From: Candidatus Binatus soli
GTDB lineage: Bacteria > Desulfobacterota > Binatia > Binatales > Binataceae
DNA length: 64,000 nucleotides
NCBI GenBank assembly: GCA_002479255.1
Contig: DLMJ01000008.1
Location: 97,156-161,155, forward strand
Reading direction: 5' to 3'
The notes under the pieces are model-generated. The model was not told the origin of the DNA. It saw only the letters and a list, made by a program, of their open reading frames with translations, and searched no databases. Positions 1-8,382 of this stretch are shown here, one piece after another. A program made the translations under genes and the position numbers. Within the stretch, counting starts at the first letter, position 1, and each line of letters starts with the position of its first letter.

Positions 1-1688
1 ACGTCGCGCAGCGACTCGGTGCCGCAAAGCATCATGCAAATCCGATCGACTCCAAAAGCGATTCCGCCATGGGGCGGCGCTCCGTATTTCAGTGCGTCCA
101 GCAGGAAGCCGAAGCGATCGGTGGCTTCCTCGCGCGTCAGCCCCAACAATTCAAATACCTTCAATTGAAGCTCGCGGCTATGGATACGAATCGAGCCGCC
201 GCCGAGTTCCTGGCCGTTGAGAACCATGTCGTACGCGAGTGCGCGCGCCTTGAGCGGTGCGGAATCGAGCATCGCAAGATCGTCGGGATTCGGCGCCGTG
301 AAAGGATGGTTCACGGAAACCAGGCGCTTGTCGTCGGCGCTGAAATCGAAGAGCGGGAAATCGGTCACCCACAAAAATTTGAGATCGTCAGACTTGTCGA
401 GACCGAATTTCGCGGCGAACTGCAAACGGATGTCACCGAGAACCGGCCGCACTTTGTCCGGCGGTCCCGCGACCATCAACAACGTATCGCCGGCCTTCAA
501 TCCGGAGGCTGCAGTCGCCGCGGCTCTCTCGCCGTCGCTCAAATACTTTGCGATCGGTCCCTGCCATCCGCCCTCGCCCGCTTTTATCCACGCCAATCCC
601 ATCGCATGGCGCGATTTCACCGACTCGGTAAGCTCGTCGAGTTCACGGCGGCTCAGCGCATGATCGCCCGGGACGTTTATTCCATATACGGATTCGGCGC
701 GCGCGAGAATTTCCGCGAACACCTTGAACGAAGTCCCCGCAAATGCGGCCGTAAGATTTTTCAGCTCGAGCCCAAAGCGCGTGTCGGGCTTGTCGATGCC
801 GAAGCGTTCCATCGCAACGGCATACGGCATCCGCGGGAAAGGCGGCTTCACGTCAACGTCGAGCACGTTGCGATAAACCGACGCGATCATTCCCTCCGCG
901 ATCGATTGGATATCCTGGGGCCGCGGGCACGTCATCTCGATATCGATCTGGCTGAATTCGGGCTGGCGATTCGCGCGCAAATCCTCGTCGCGGAAACATC
1001 GGGCTATCTGATAATAGCGATCGAATCCGCCGATCATCAGAATCTGCTTCAACAACTGCGGCGATTGCGGCAGCGCGTAGAATCTTCCGGGGTTCACGCG
1101 GCTCGGCACGAGGTAGTCGCGCGCACCCTCAGGCGTCGATTTGAAAAGTATCGGCGTCTCGACGTCGATGAACCCGTTTTGATCGAGATGGCTGCGAACC
1201 GCCTGCAATGCCTGATGGCGCCAGCGCAGGTTGCGCTGCATCTCGGGGCGGCGCAGATCGAGATACCGGTATTTCAGGCGGATTTCCTCGGCGGTCGCGG
1301 CGCCGTCGGTAATTTGAAACGGCAGCGGCGCCGACGCGCTCAGAGTCTCGAATGCGCTGACCAGCACCTCGATTTCGCCGGTCGGAAGCTCCGCGTTGAC
1401 GGTGCCCTCGGCGCGGCGCACGACCTTGCCCTTGACCGCAACGTAAAACTCGGAGCGCGTCTCGCCGGCGGCCTCGTGGGCGGCGGCATCGTGCTTGGGA
1501 TTCAGCACCAGCTGGACGATTCCGTCGCGGTCGCGAAGATCGATGAAGATAAGCCCGCCATGATCGCGCCGGGTCTGGACCCATCCCCACAGCGCAACCT
1601 CGCGGCCAACGTCGGTGGCGCGAATCGCGCCGCAGTAATCGGTTCGAGGCCAGGGCGGCAGCGGGGAATATTGGTCAGTTTTGGACAT
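1..1688 (-). CDS. aspS: aspartyl-tRNA synthetase, 3' end cut by window edge
   Basis: Charges tRNA-Asp (possibly also tRNA-Asn) with aspartate in the cytoplasm. The minus-strand frame is open from the ATG at 1688 to base 1, about 562 codons, against a usual bacterial length near 590, so only a short C-terminal piece is missing. Seen: an N-terminal OB-fold anticodon-binding domain (LWGWVQTRRDHGGLIFIDLRD near residues 38-58), the class II catalytic core with YRYLDLRRPEMQ and CFRDEDLRANRQPEFSQID (motif 2), and motif 3 (GIAFGVDRICMMLCGTESL) next to the window edge. hisS lies 65 bp upstream on the same strand, so the two synthetases may be co-transcribed. Whether the enzyme is discriminating (no asn-tRNA misacylation) cannot be judged here. 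The long plus-strand ORF over this gene is an antisense artefact. Confidence 0.95.
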   Translation of the reverse strand, partial: MSKTDQYSPLPPWPRTDYCGAIRATDVGREVALWGWVQTRRDHGGLIFIDLRDRDGIVQLVLNPKHDAAAHEAAGETRSEFYVAVKGKVVRRAEGTVNAELPTGEIEVLVSAFETLSASAPLPFQITDGAATAEEIRLKYRYLDLRRPEMQRNLRWRHQALQAVRSHLDQNGFIDVETPILFKSTPEGARDYLVPSRVNPGRFYALPQSPQLLKQILMIGGFDRYYQIARCFRDEDLRANRQPEFSQIDIEMTCPRPQDIQSIAEGMIASVYRNVLDVDVKPPFPRMPYAVAMERFGIDKPDTRFGLELKNLTAAFAGTSFKVFAEILARAESVYGINVPGDHALSRRELDELTESVKSRHAMGLAWIKAGEGGWQGPIAKYLSDGERAAATAASGLKAGDTLLMVAGPPDKVRPVLGDIRLQFAAKFGLDKSDDLKFLWVTDFPLFDFSADDKRLVSVNHPFTAPNPDDLAMLDSAPLKARALAYDMVLNGQELGGGSIRIHSRELQLKVFELLGLTREEATDRFGFLLDALKYGAPPHGGIAFGVDRICMMLCGTESLRD

Positions 1689-1753
1689 TTCCCATCACAG
1701 TTAAAAATTAGTTGTCGTCGAAGAATACCTGTGCCCGGCGGCGCAAGAAACAG

Positions 1754-3010
1754 TCACTCTCCGCGAGCCTCCGCAATCGCGCGGGCCGCCTCTGCCACCG
1801 CGACCTCGCGCTGCGTGCTCTGCTTCAGGTCGCGCACCTGCACGACGCCACGCGTCAGTTCGTCGTCGCCGATTATCACCGCGAAGCGCGCGCCAATCTT
1901 CGACGCGCGCGCAAGCAACGTCTTCATCTTACGCTCGGACGAGAGCATCTCGACGTTCAGATTCGCCTCGCGCAGATTGCGCGCCACGACGATCGCATGG
2001 CGCGTCGCCGCCGGCCCCATCGCAATTATCGCAGCGTCCGGCGCGGCAGTCGGCGCCAATCCGGCCGCTTGTATAGCCAGTGCCATCCGATCGACGCCGA
2101 TCGCGAAACCGATTCCCGCAACCGCCGCGCCACCCATCGTCTCGACGAGCCCGTCGTATCGTCCTCCCGCCACGACCGTGCTCTGCGCACCGAGACCGCC
2201 CGCCATCACCTCAAACGCGGTGCGCGTGTAGTAGTCCAGGCCGCGCACCATGCGCGGATTGACGACGAACTGGACCTTGCCGGCGGAGGCCAGCTCTTTA
2301 ACGGTATCGAAGTGTGTCCGGCATTCATCGCATAGGTAATCGAGGCTTTTAGGCGCCGACTCGGTGAGCTTCGCATCAATTTTGCAGTCGAGCAGACGCA
2401 GCGGATTGCGATCGATGCGATTGTGGCAGTCGTCGCAGAGTTCGTTCCAATGCGCGCGACCCCATTGCACGAGCGCCTCGCGAAAGGCAGGCCGGCACTT
2501 TTGGCATCCGATCGAATTAATCTCAACGGTGAACGGCACTCCGAGGTCGCGGCAGATCTCATCGATCATTATCAGGATCTCGGCGTCGCAGGCTGCGTCG
2601 GGCCGGCCGAATATCTCGACGCCGAACTGATAGAACTGCCGGTAGCGGCCCTTCTGCGGGCGTTCGCGACGGAACATCGCACCCGAATAGAACAGCCGCT
2701 GCTCGGGCTCGGTGCGATCGAACCCGGCCTCGATGTATGCGCGCACCACGCCGGGCGTGCCTTCGGGCCGAAGCGCGACGACAGTTTCGCCCTCGTCGCG
2801 ATCCGTGAACGTGTACATCTGTTTTTCGACGATGTCCGAGGTTTCGCCGGTCGAGCGCAGGTAGAGTTGCGTGCGCTCGAGCACGGGAATTCGAACCTCT
2901 CTCATCGAATAGCGCTCGGCGAGCGCGCGCGCCCGCTCCTCGACGAGACTCATCGCGCGCGCGTCGGCGCCGATTAGATCTCGAAATCCTCTGAGTCGTG
3001 TCAGTTCCAA
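1754..3010 (-). CDS. hisS: histidyl-tRNA synthetase
   Basis: Attaches histidine to tRNA-His. 418 aa, the normal bacterial length. Class II signatures are visible: motif 2 (FRRERPQKGRYRQFYQFGVE, near residues 113-132), the histidine-specific LVxGLDYYTRTAFE loop (here MVRGLDYYTRTAFEV), motif 3 (GFAIGVDRMAL) and a C-terminal anticodon-binding domain. The insertion domain has four Cys-rich pieces (CQKC, CDDC, LDCK, CDEC), a pattern known from many bacterial HisRS and probably a zinc-binding insert. It starts at ATG 3010 and is followed by aspS. The next upstream gene (ChbG-like) ends 23 bp before it, so these could share a transcript. The assignment is secure. Confidence 0.97.
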   Translation of the reverse strand: MELTRLRGFRDLIGADARAMSLVEERARALAERYSMREVRIPVLERTQLYLRSTGETSDIVEKQMYTFTDRDEGETVVALRPEGTPGVVRAYIEAGFDRTEPEQRLFYSGAMFRRERPQKGRYRQFYQFGVEIFGRPDAACDAEILIMIDEICRDLGVPFTVEINSIGCQKCRPAFREALVQWGRAHWNELCDDCHNRIDRNPLRLLDCKIDAKLTESAPKSLDYLCDECRTHFDTVKELASAGKVQFVVNPRMVRGLDYYTRTAFEVMAGGLGAQSTVVAGGRYDGLVETMGGAAVAGIGFAIGVDRMALAIQAAGLAPTAAPDAAIIAMGPAATRHAIVVARNLREANLNVEMLSSERKMKTLLARASKIGARFAVIIGDDELTRGVVQVRDLKQSTQREVAVAEAARAIAEARGE

Positions 3011-3033
3011 GTGGTCACACTGCTTTCAATTCA

Positions 3034-3936
3034 TCACGCGCGAGCCGAGTTACCGCGCATCAAGTCGCGCAGTTTGCGAAAGCCGACGCGCTCGACGCCT
3101 TCATCCGCGATCAGCCGGCGCGCTTTTTCGGAAGTGAAGTACCGGAAGTCAGCCTCGCGCTGGAAAGCGTCGCGCGCACAGCTCTTGAGTTCGTCGCGAG
3201 CGAGCGCGGGGTGACACAGAATCTCACTGACGCCCGGCTGCAGAGTGCGAATAAGATTCGTCCAGTAGGATTCGGTCTCACCCACCGACGGCGGCCCGTT
3301 GAATACGAGATGATTGGGCGTAACGATTCCAAACGCGTCGAGCTGATCGAGAATCGCGCCCATCCCTCCCTCGCGCATCACGCGGCGCGACACCAGCCTG
3401 ATCGGCACGCGATACTCATTGGCCAGCCTCACGTAAATCTCGTGATAGTCGAAGCGCAATTGCAATGTCCCCATGTGCGAATCGAGGTGAGTCGCATCGA
3501 TTCCCGCCGCGAGCGCCTTTTCGATTTGCGCGCGCAGTTCCGCCTCCGCCTCGTCGAGGCGGGCATGCTCGTAAACCTGCGCGACGGTCTGCCATAGATA
3601 CCCGCGCTCATCGACCAGCGACGGCACAGCTCGCCGCCCCAGCACCGGTCCCCACTTGTAGCGATCCCACTCCGCAGTAAGCGTGAGATGTACGCCCAGG
3701 TCGGCGGCAGGATTAGTCCGCGCGAAGTCTGCCGCCTCCTCGAACCACGGGCACGTCACAAGAATCGTTGACGACGTAAACAGGCCATCCGTCAGGCCTC
3801 GGATGACGCCCTCGTTCTGGTCATGGCACATGCCAAAATCATCCGCATTGACGATGAGCACGCGCGCGTCCGCCGCGTAGCCGAGTCGTTCAGCGGTTGT
3901 TTGCGGGCGATTGCGAATTTTTCCCTTCGGTTCCAT
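3034..3936 (-). CDS. ChbG/YdjC-family carbohydrate deacetylase
   Basis: A protein of about 300 aa with the hallmarks of the YdjC/ChbG family, metal-dependent deacetylases acting on N-acetylated sugars, related to hopanoid HpnK. Seen: VLIVNADDFGMCHDQNEGV near the N-terminus (the DD pair binds metal), DLGVHLTLTAEW, and THLDSHMGTLQL with a metal-ligand His. The frame is also open from a TTG at 3948, but ATG 3936 has a GAG-type ribosome site about seven bases upstream and is preferred. It lies between the thiolase operon terminator and hisS. The substrate cannot be deduced; the acyl-CoA neighbours do not specify a sugar. Confidence 0.85.
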   Translation of the reverse strand: MEPKGKIRNRPQTTAERLGYAADARVLIVNADDFGMCHDQNEGVIRGLTDGLFTSSTILVTCPWFEEAADFARTNPAADLGVHLTLTAEWDRYKWGPVLGRRAVPSLVDERGYLWQTVAQVYEHARLDEAEAELRAQIEKALAAGIDATHLDSHMGTLQLRFDYHEIYVRLANEYRVPIRLVSRRVMREGGMGAILDQLDAFGIVTPNHLVFNGPPSVGETESYWTNLIRTLQPGVSEILCHPALARDELKSCARDAFQREADFRYFTSEKARRLIADEGVERVGFRKLRDLMRGNSARA

Positions 3937-3991
3937 CGAATATCTCAACCGGTCGAGTTCGAGCTTCCAAATTTATCGGCCCAATCGGGAA

Positions 3992-4020
3992 AGAAAAAGG
4001 GCCGCCTTTTTGGGCGGCCC
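3992..4020 (-). terminator. Rho-independent terminator after the thiolase gene
   Basis: Arms GGGCCGCC (3999-4006) and GGGCGGCCC (4012-4020) are separated by five T on the plus strand. Read on the minus strand the stem is followed by a run of mostly T (complement of 3992-3998 and beyond), the classic intrinsic terminator form. It lies 35 bp after the thiolase stop and ends the 5733-to-4056 transcript. Confidence 0.85.
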
Positions 4021-4055
4021 TCTCTCGAAGTGCCGATTAGGCGTTGCTTCCTGAA

Positions 4056-5219
4056 TTATACCGTAAGGATATGGATCGTGCAGGCGGAACCCAGCCCGAT
4101 CACGTGGGCCTGGCCCGCCTTGGCGTTCGGCACCTGGCGCTCTTTGGCGCGATCGTCCTGCGTCAGGTGCCAAACCACCTCGCAGATATTCGCGACGCCG
4201 GTCGCACCGAGCGGATGCCCCTTCGAGAGCAAGCCGCCCGAAACGTTGACCGGAGATTTGCCGCCGAGGCTTGGATGCACGCCACCCTTCTCGTCGATGA
4301 ACTTGCCGGCTTCGCCATCGCCGCACAGTCCGAGGTTTTCGTAGTGCACCAGCTCTGCCGTGGCGAAGCAGTCATGCAATTCGGTAAGCGCGATGTCCTT
4401 GGGTCCGATGCCGGCCTTCTCGTAGGCCTGCTTCGACGCGCGCCGCGTGAGCGTGCTGACGTCGGGAAGCGTGAGGTCGCGATCAGTCCACGGGTCCGAG
4501 GTGAGCACGGAAGCCGCCACTTTCGCGCGCTTGCGTCCGCCGGCGAGCTGTTTCAGCTTGTCCTCGCTGACCAAAATCGCCGCCGCCGCGCCGTCTCCGG
4601 TCGGGCAACACATATAAAGAGTGTTGGGATAGGCGACCATGCGCGCATTCATCACGTCTTCGAGCGAGACTTCGTTGCGATACTGCGAGAACGGATTCTT
4701 GGTCGCATGCTTGTGCGACTTCACCGAGATTTTTGCGAAGTGCTCCATCTTGGTGCCGTACTTGCGCATGTGCTCGATGCCCGCCTGGCCGAAGACCGCG
4801 GGCATCGTGCCGGAGCCGACCTTGCCCTCGGTCAAGTACGCGGGATCGCCGCCGCCGCCTGCCCCGCCGAGCAATCCCGCCTTGCCCATCTGCTCGACGC
4901 CAACCGCCATCGCGATGTCATACATCCCGGCCGCGACGGACATGTACGCCTCGCGAAACGCCGTTGAGCCGGTGGCGCATGCGTTCGCGACGTTGATTAC
5001 CGGGATTCCGGTCTGGCCAATCTGCTGCAGGATTCTCTGTCCGACCATCGCGTTGGACTGCTGGAGATTTCCGCAGGCGAACATCTCGACGTCCTTGATT
5101 AAAATTCCGGCGTCCTTAAGCGCAAGCAGCGCCGCCGCGCCGCCGAGTTGGGGAACGGTCTTGTCGGGATAGCGTCCGAATTTGATCATCCCGGTTCCCA
5201 GAACATAAACATTTCGCAT
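4056..5219 (-). CDS. thiolase family protein (SCP2/acetyl-CoA acetyltransferase type)
   Basis: A 387-aa condensing/thiolytic enzyme for beta-ketoacyl-CoA substrates. The nucleophile region NVANACATGSTAFREAY (Cys near residue 86), the His motif GGLLSKGHPLGATGVA and the C-terminal GLGSACTIH are all present, so the active site looks intact. A strong AGGAGGA ribosome site precedes ATG 5219. It is encoded just downstream of a DUF35 zinc-ribbon/OB-fold protein. This pairing is well known for SCP2-type thiolases and archaeal HMG-CoA pathway thiolases, where the small protein shuttles or positions acyl-CoA. It is therefore more likely part of an acyl-CoA or steroid-like catabolic step than ordinary beta-oxidation. 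The exact substrate is unknown. Confidence 0.92.
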   Translation of the reverse strand: MRNVYVLGTGMIKFGRYPDKTVPQLGGAAALLALKDAGILIKDVEMFACGNLQQSNAMVGQRILQQIGQTGIPVINVANACATGSTAFREAYMSVAAGMYDIAMAVGVEQMGKAGLLGGAGGGGDPAYLTEGKVGSGTMPAVFGQAGIEHMRKYGTKMEHFAKISVKSHKHATKNPFSQYRNEVSLEDVMNARMVAYPNTLYMCCPTGDGAAAAILVSEDKLKQLAGGRKRAKVAASVLTSDPWTDRDLTLPDVSTLTRRASKQAYEKAGIGPKDIALTELHDCFATAELVHYENLGLCGDGEAGKFIDEKGGVHPSLGGKSPVNVSGGLLSKGHPLGATGVANICEVVWHLTQDDRAKERQVPNAKAGQAHVIGLGSACTIHILTV

Positions 5220-5292
5220 CTTGATTCCTCCTGGCGGCCCGGCCCGAAGCTCAGGTCCGTCGTAATATTGCTTGCCGCGCTTGCTGGGCGCC

Positions 5293-5733
5293 CTAATTCT
5301 TGCTCGGCCGGTACGAAAAGGCTATTACGTCGTGCCCTTCGCGATCCTTGGCCGCAACGCCGGTCACCAACTCAACCGGCAGGTTGAAAATCTTGTTAGG
5401 TTCCTTCTGAGCCTGCTCGGGATCGACGTCCGTCAGATTCGCGCGGACGCTGATGCCCTCGGGCAGATCGACAATCGCCGTCACATACGGCGTCTTGATT
5501 CCCGGATATGACTGATGCACGACCGAGAACACGTACACCTTGCCCTTGTCGGACAAGGTCAGCGGACTGAACTTGTCGGCCTCGCCGCACTTCGAGCATG
5601 CGACGCGCTTGGGATCGAGATAGATTGCGCCGCACGCGCACTTGATACCTTCGAGATGGGGCTTGGGCGCCAATTTCAGCCATGGAACAATTGGGCGAGG
5701 TCCCGTGTCAGTAGCTTGAGCCTGCTCAGCCAT
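5293..5733 (-). CDS. DUF35 zinc-ribbon OB-fold protein, partner of the thiolase
   Basis: A 146-aa protein with a rubredoxin-like zinc ribbon (CACGAIYLDPKRVACSKCG: two CxC/CxxC pairs) followed by an OB-fold (GKVYVFSVVHQSYPGI...YVTAIVDLPEGISV). Proteins of this type form complexes with SCP2-type thiolases and help bind acyl-CoA. The frame is open upstream to 5829, but ATG 5733 is chosen because GGAGGA lies six bases before it and the homologous sequence begins there. The gene ends about 70 bp before the thiolase start, on the same strand, which supports one operon closed by the terminator at 3992-4020. Confidence 0.9.
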   Translation of the reverse strand: MAEQAQATDTGPRPIVPWLKLAPKPHLEGIKCACGAIYLDPKRVACSKCGEADKFSPLTLSDKGKVYVFSVVHQSYPGIKTPYVTAIVDLPEGISVRANLTDVDPEQAQKEPNKIFNLPVELVTGVAAKDREGHDVIAFSYRPSKN

Positions 5734-5942
5734 ACAGATCCTCCGCACGTTACGATGATTGGTTCTATCAGAATGACTAACGCCGCCCGTGCGGCGGCGC
5801 GGTCCTTCTCTCTGGCCGGAGTTTCCCACAGGGGCTGGAAGTCGTCAACCCTCGCGCCCGCGCCGCTAATCGAGCCGTAGGGCCGCTGTGCGAGGCTGGC
5901 GAAAATCGAGAGCCGGGACGATCGCGCGCCGCCCCGCGAAGG

Positions 5943-6722
5943 CTACTTGTGCTGCCAGTTGGGCGGGCGTTTCTCGACGAATGCGCTCGTCCCCTCGACT
6001 CGATCCGCGCTGCCGAACACTACCCCGAACGCCTCCTGCTCGAAGCGCAGTCCGGCATCCTCTTCCATCGTGAAAGCGGCCCGCAGCGCGGCCTTCGCCT
6101 GGCGTAGCGCGACGGCGGATTTGCCCGCGAGTTTCTCTGCCAGCTTGCGCGCGCTTTCGATCAGGTCGCCAGGCGCCACGACCTGGTTTGCGAGGCCCAG
6201 TTCAAGCGCCGTCTTCGCGTCAAACATGTCGCCCGTCATGATCAGCTCGCGCGCCTTGTTATGGCCGATTCGATGCGGCAGGCGCTGCGTGCCGCCGAAG
6301 CCCGGAATGAGTCCGAGATTTATCTCGGGCTGGCCGAAACGCGCCTTTTCGCTTGCGACGATCAGGTCGCACGCGAGCGCAAGCTCCAGACCGCCGCCGA
6401 GCGCGAAGCCGTTGACCGCCGCAATGACCGGTATCGGCAGGTCCTCGAAACTTTCCATCACGCGATGGCCCAGGCGCGAAAAATCGAGTCCGTCAACAGC
6501 CGACATTTTCGACATCGCTGCGATATCCGCGCCTGCGACGAACGCCCGATCGCCCGCGCCTGTGACGATTAGCACGCGCACCGACGAGTCGTGGCGGACC
6601 TCGCGAATCACGCGCGCCATTTCCTCCAATACCTCGCGATTCAACGCGTTCAGCGCCCCCGGACGGTTGACGGTCAGGGTCGCAATCGCGGCTTTTTCGA
6701 AAATGATATTTTTGAGGTCCAC
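5943..6722 (-). CDS. enoyl-CoA hydratase/isomerase (crotonase family)
   Basis: A 259-aa cytoplasmic enzyme that hydrates 2-enoyl-CoA in beta-oxidation or a related pathway. The N-terminal NRPGALNALNREVLEEM, the oxyanion region GDRAFVAGADIAAM, and both catalytic-glutamate segments (NGFALGGGLELALACD and FGQPEINLGLIPGFGGTQRL) are present, so it should be an active hydratase. The start is a GTG at 6722 with AAGGAG seven bases upstream. A 210-bp gap separates it from the DUF35/thiolase pair on the same strand. Together they give two consecutive steps of acyl-CoA breakdown. Confidence 0.93.
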   Translation of the reverse strand: MDLKNIIFEKAAIATLTVNRPGALNALNREVLEEMARVIREVRHDSSVRVLIVTGAGDRAFVAGADIAAMSKMSAVDGLDFSRLGHRVMESFEDLPIPVIAAVNGFALGGGLELALACDLIVASEKARFGQPEINLGLIPGFGGTQRLPHRIGHNKARELIMTGDMFDAKTALELGLANQVVAPGDLIESARKLAEKLAGKSAVALRQAKAALRAAFTMEEDAGLRFEQEAFGVVFGSADRVEGTSAFVEKRPPNWQHK

Positions 6723-6879
6723 CTGCCCACTCCTTGGAAAATCGCGACGCCCGCGCCGTGCCGCGAGTCCCGCACTTGTAGTTCCGCCCTGCGCGCTTTG
6801 ACTGTCAACCCCCGCTGGAGCGCGAAGTTTGCCGGGCCGGCGCTTGCGTGAAACTCATCGCGCGCGAAACAATGCGCAC

Positions 6880-7359
6880 GTGCCAGTCAAATCCAGAGAT
6901 TATGCCGCCGCGAGCGTCGGCGAGATTGCCGGCTTGCTCGCTCTCGCAATCGTGCTCGTCGTTGCTTGCGGATGCACTCCGCAGGCGCAGCAATTTGTCG
7001 ACAAGATTCGCGTTGAATCAACCGAGAAATGCAATGAAGGCAACCAGGCCGCCTGTCATACGATCGTGCAGGCGCTCAGCGACACCAAGGTTGCCATCGA
7101 ATCCACCGCGCCGCTCGAGACGCAAACACCCGCCTGCAACGCCGGCAAACAGGACGCATGCCAACAGCTCGCGGTGCTGCACGGTGAGTTGAGCTCATGG
7201 TGCTCGATGGGCAACGGCCAGGCGTGCGCTGCCGTCAACACCGGTCCGTGGCCGGCGAAATGGGACGAGCCCGCGCTGATCGACGCGGCCAAGCTGACGT
7301 GTCTCAGCGGTCACTTCAAGCCGGATTCAAGCACCTGCCAGGCCTTGCAAATGATGTAG
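6880..7359 (+). CDS. small Cys-rich lipoprotein with four C-x3-G-x-C repeats
   Basis: I do not recognise a named family. From the GTG at 6880 it is 159 aa with a signal segment (GLLALAIVLVV, residues 18-28) and a lipobox-like VVAC (Cys30), so it is probably a lipoprotein. The mature part has four Cys-bracketed units: CNEGNQAAC (51-59), CNAGKQDAC (86-94), CSMGNGQAC (108-116) and CLSGHFKPDSSTC (141-153), each followed by a short hydrophobic stretch. This resembles the disulphide-linked helix pairs of Sel1-like/HcpA proteins, though shorter. A longer start (TTG 6829) is possible but would bury the signal peptide. It is flanked by minus-strand genes on both sides, so it must have its own promoter. 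Confidence 0.7.
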   Translation: MPVKSRDYAAASVGEIAGLLALAIVLVVACGCTPQAQQFVDKIRVESTEKCNEGNQAACHTIVQALSDTKVAIESTAPLETQTPACNAGKQDACQQLAVLHGELSSWCSMGNGQACAAVNTGPWPAKWDEPALIDAAKLTCLSGHFKPDSSTCQALQMM

Positions 7360-7369
7360 CGGCATCCGC

Positions 7370-8137
7370 TCAGGACGCGACGCGCTCGGCGACGATCACC
7401 ATCCGCTTGCCGTACAGCAGCGCCGGCGACAGCACGTGGCCGATGATCTCGCGCGTGACCTCGTCGCGCGGTGGCCGATGGCCGGGCCGGCGCGCGTTGC
7501 GGGCGGATGCAGCCGCCGAAAATTTCATCGCCATCCACAGAATCGGGACGATCGGCGACATCGCCACCGAGGTGGGACTCCACCGGTCCGTGTAAACTTC
7601 GAGATGGTCAAAGCCCGCCAGACGCATCATGTATCGCGCGCGATAGTAATCGAGCATGAACGCGTGGCCGTGATAAACCCGCCCCGGATTTAGGCTGCGT
7701 GGCGTCTGAATCTCGTTCATCAAGCCGCGGCGCAGATTGCGCTGCCCGGTGAGAAAAGCGCTCGCCCGGGCCGACAGATGCATGAGGTTGGGCGTCGTCA
7801 GCACGATCTTCCCGCCCGGCCGGATCACGCGCGCACAATCGCGGATAAATCCCATCTGATCCTCAAGATGCTCGATCCCTTCGCGCGACAGCACGTAGTC
7901 GAAGGACTCGTCGCGAAACGGCAGCGCCTCGTTGGCATCCGCGCAGATCCATGCTGCCGCCGGTTGGCGCCGCGCCGCCGGAAAAAGATCGACCGAGACG
8001 ACGCGGTAGCCCAAAGCCGACAGCGCGCGCGACTGGATCGCTCCGCCCGCCGGGATGTCGAGCACGATCCCCGGCTTCATCGCGCCGAACAGTCCGTGGC
8101 TTCGCCCGCGCCGGCGAACGACTACGTCACCCTCCAT
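7370..8137 (-). CDS. class I SAM-dependent methyltransferase
   Basis: A Rossmann-fold methyltransferase of about 255 aa. Motif I is atypical but recognisable (VLDIPAGGAIQSRAL), followed by the acidic strand end VVSVDLF, DANEALPFRDESFDYVLS (motif II/III region) and HLEDQMGFIRDCARVIRPGGKIVLTTPN, typical of Methyltransf_11-like enzymes. The substrate is unknown. A TTG start at 8161 would add eight residues; ATG 8137 is preferred only because it is ATG. The gene follows a 63-aa ORF by a few bases on the same strand and may belong with it and glpX. The 3' ends of this gene and the lipoprotein gene at 6880 are ten bases apart and converge. Confidence 0.8.
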   Translation of the reverse strand: MEGDVVVRRRGRSHGLFGAMKPGIVLDIPAGGAIQSRALSALGYRVVSVDLFPAARRQPAAAWICADANEALPFRDESFDYVLSREGIEHLEDQMGFIRDCARVIRPGGKIVLTTPNLMHLSARASAFLTGQRNLRRGLMNEIQTPRSLNPGRVYHGHAFMLDYYRARYMMRLAGFDHLEVYTDRWSPTSVAMSPIVPILWMAMKFSAAASARNARRPGHRPPRDEVTREIIGHVLSPALLYGKRMVIVAERVAS

Positions 8138-8164
8138 CGGCCGCGATTGCGAACCTGGCAAGGA

Positions 8165-8356
8165 CTACTGCCGCTCTTCGAAGCCGAGTGAAATCATCAT
8201 CTCGCGCAGCGATTGATCGACGACCAGGTACTCGGTGAGCGAGAAATACACGTGGCATCCGCGATGCGTTTCCCCGCCCGGGCGCTCCACGATTTTCAGC
8301 ACCAGATCGCCGTTAATCATCACCGGCTTGTCATTCATCGTCACGCGCAGCCACAT
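8165..8356 (-). CDS. small conserved-looking hypothetical protein, 63 aa
   Basis: No family recognised. The protein is 63 aa with no signal or membrane segment; the sequence alternates hydrophobic and charged residues (ATG 8356: MWLRVTMNDKPVMINGD) and ends a few bases before the methyltransferase. An AAGG/GGAA-type ribosome site precedes the ATG. The compact placement between glpX and the methyltransferase, with about 26 bp and a few bp on either side, argues that it is real and part of the same transcript. No function is offered. Confidence 0.6.
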   Translation of the reverse strand: MWLRVTMNDKPVMINGDLVLKIVERPGGETHRGCHVYFSLTEYLVVDQSLREMMISLGFEERQ

Positions 8357-8382
8357 TTCCAGCTACCTTCCCGCAAGCCGGC

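Noticed and set aside
69..2231. 720-aa plus-strand open frame
   Set aside because: Lies antisense over aspS and hisS, both with complete family motifs on the minus strand; its sequence is Arg-rich and matches nothing.
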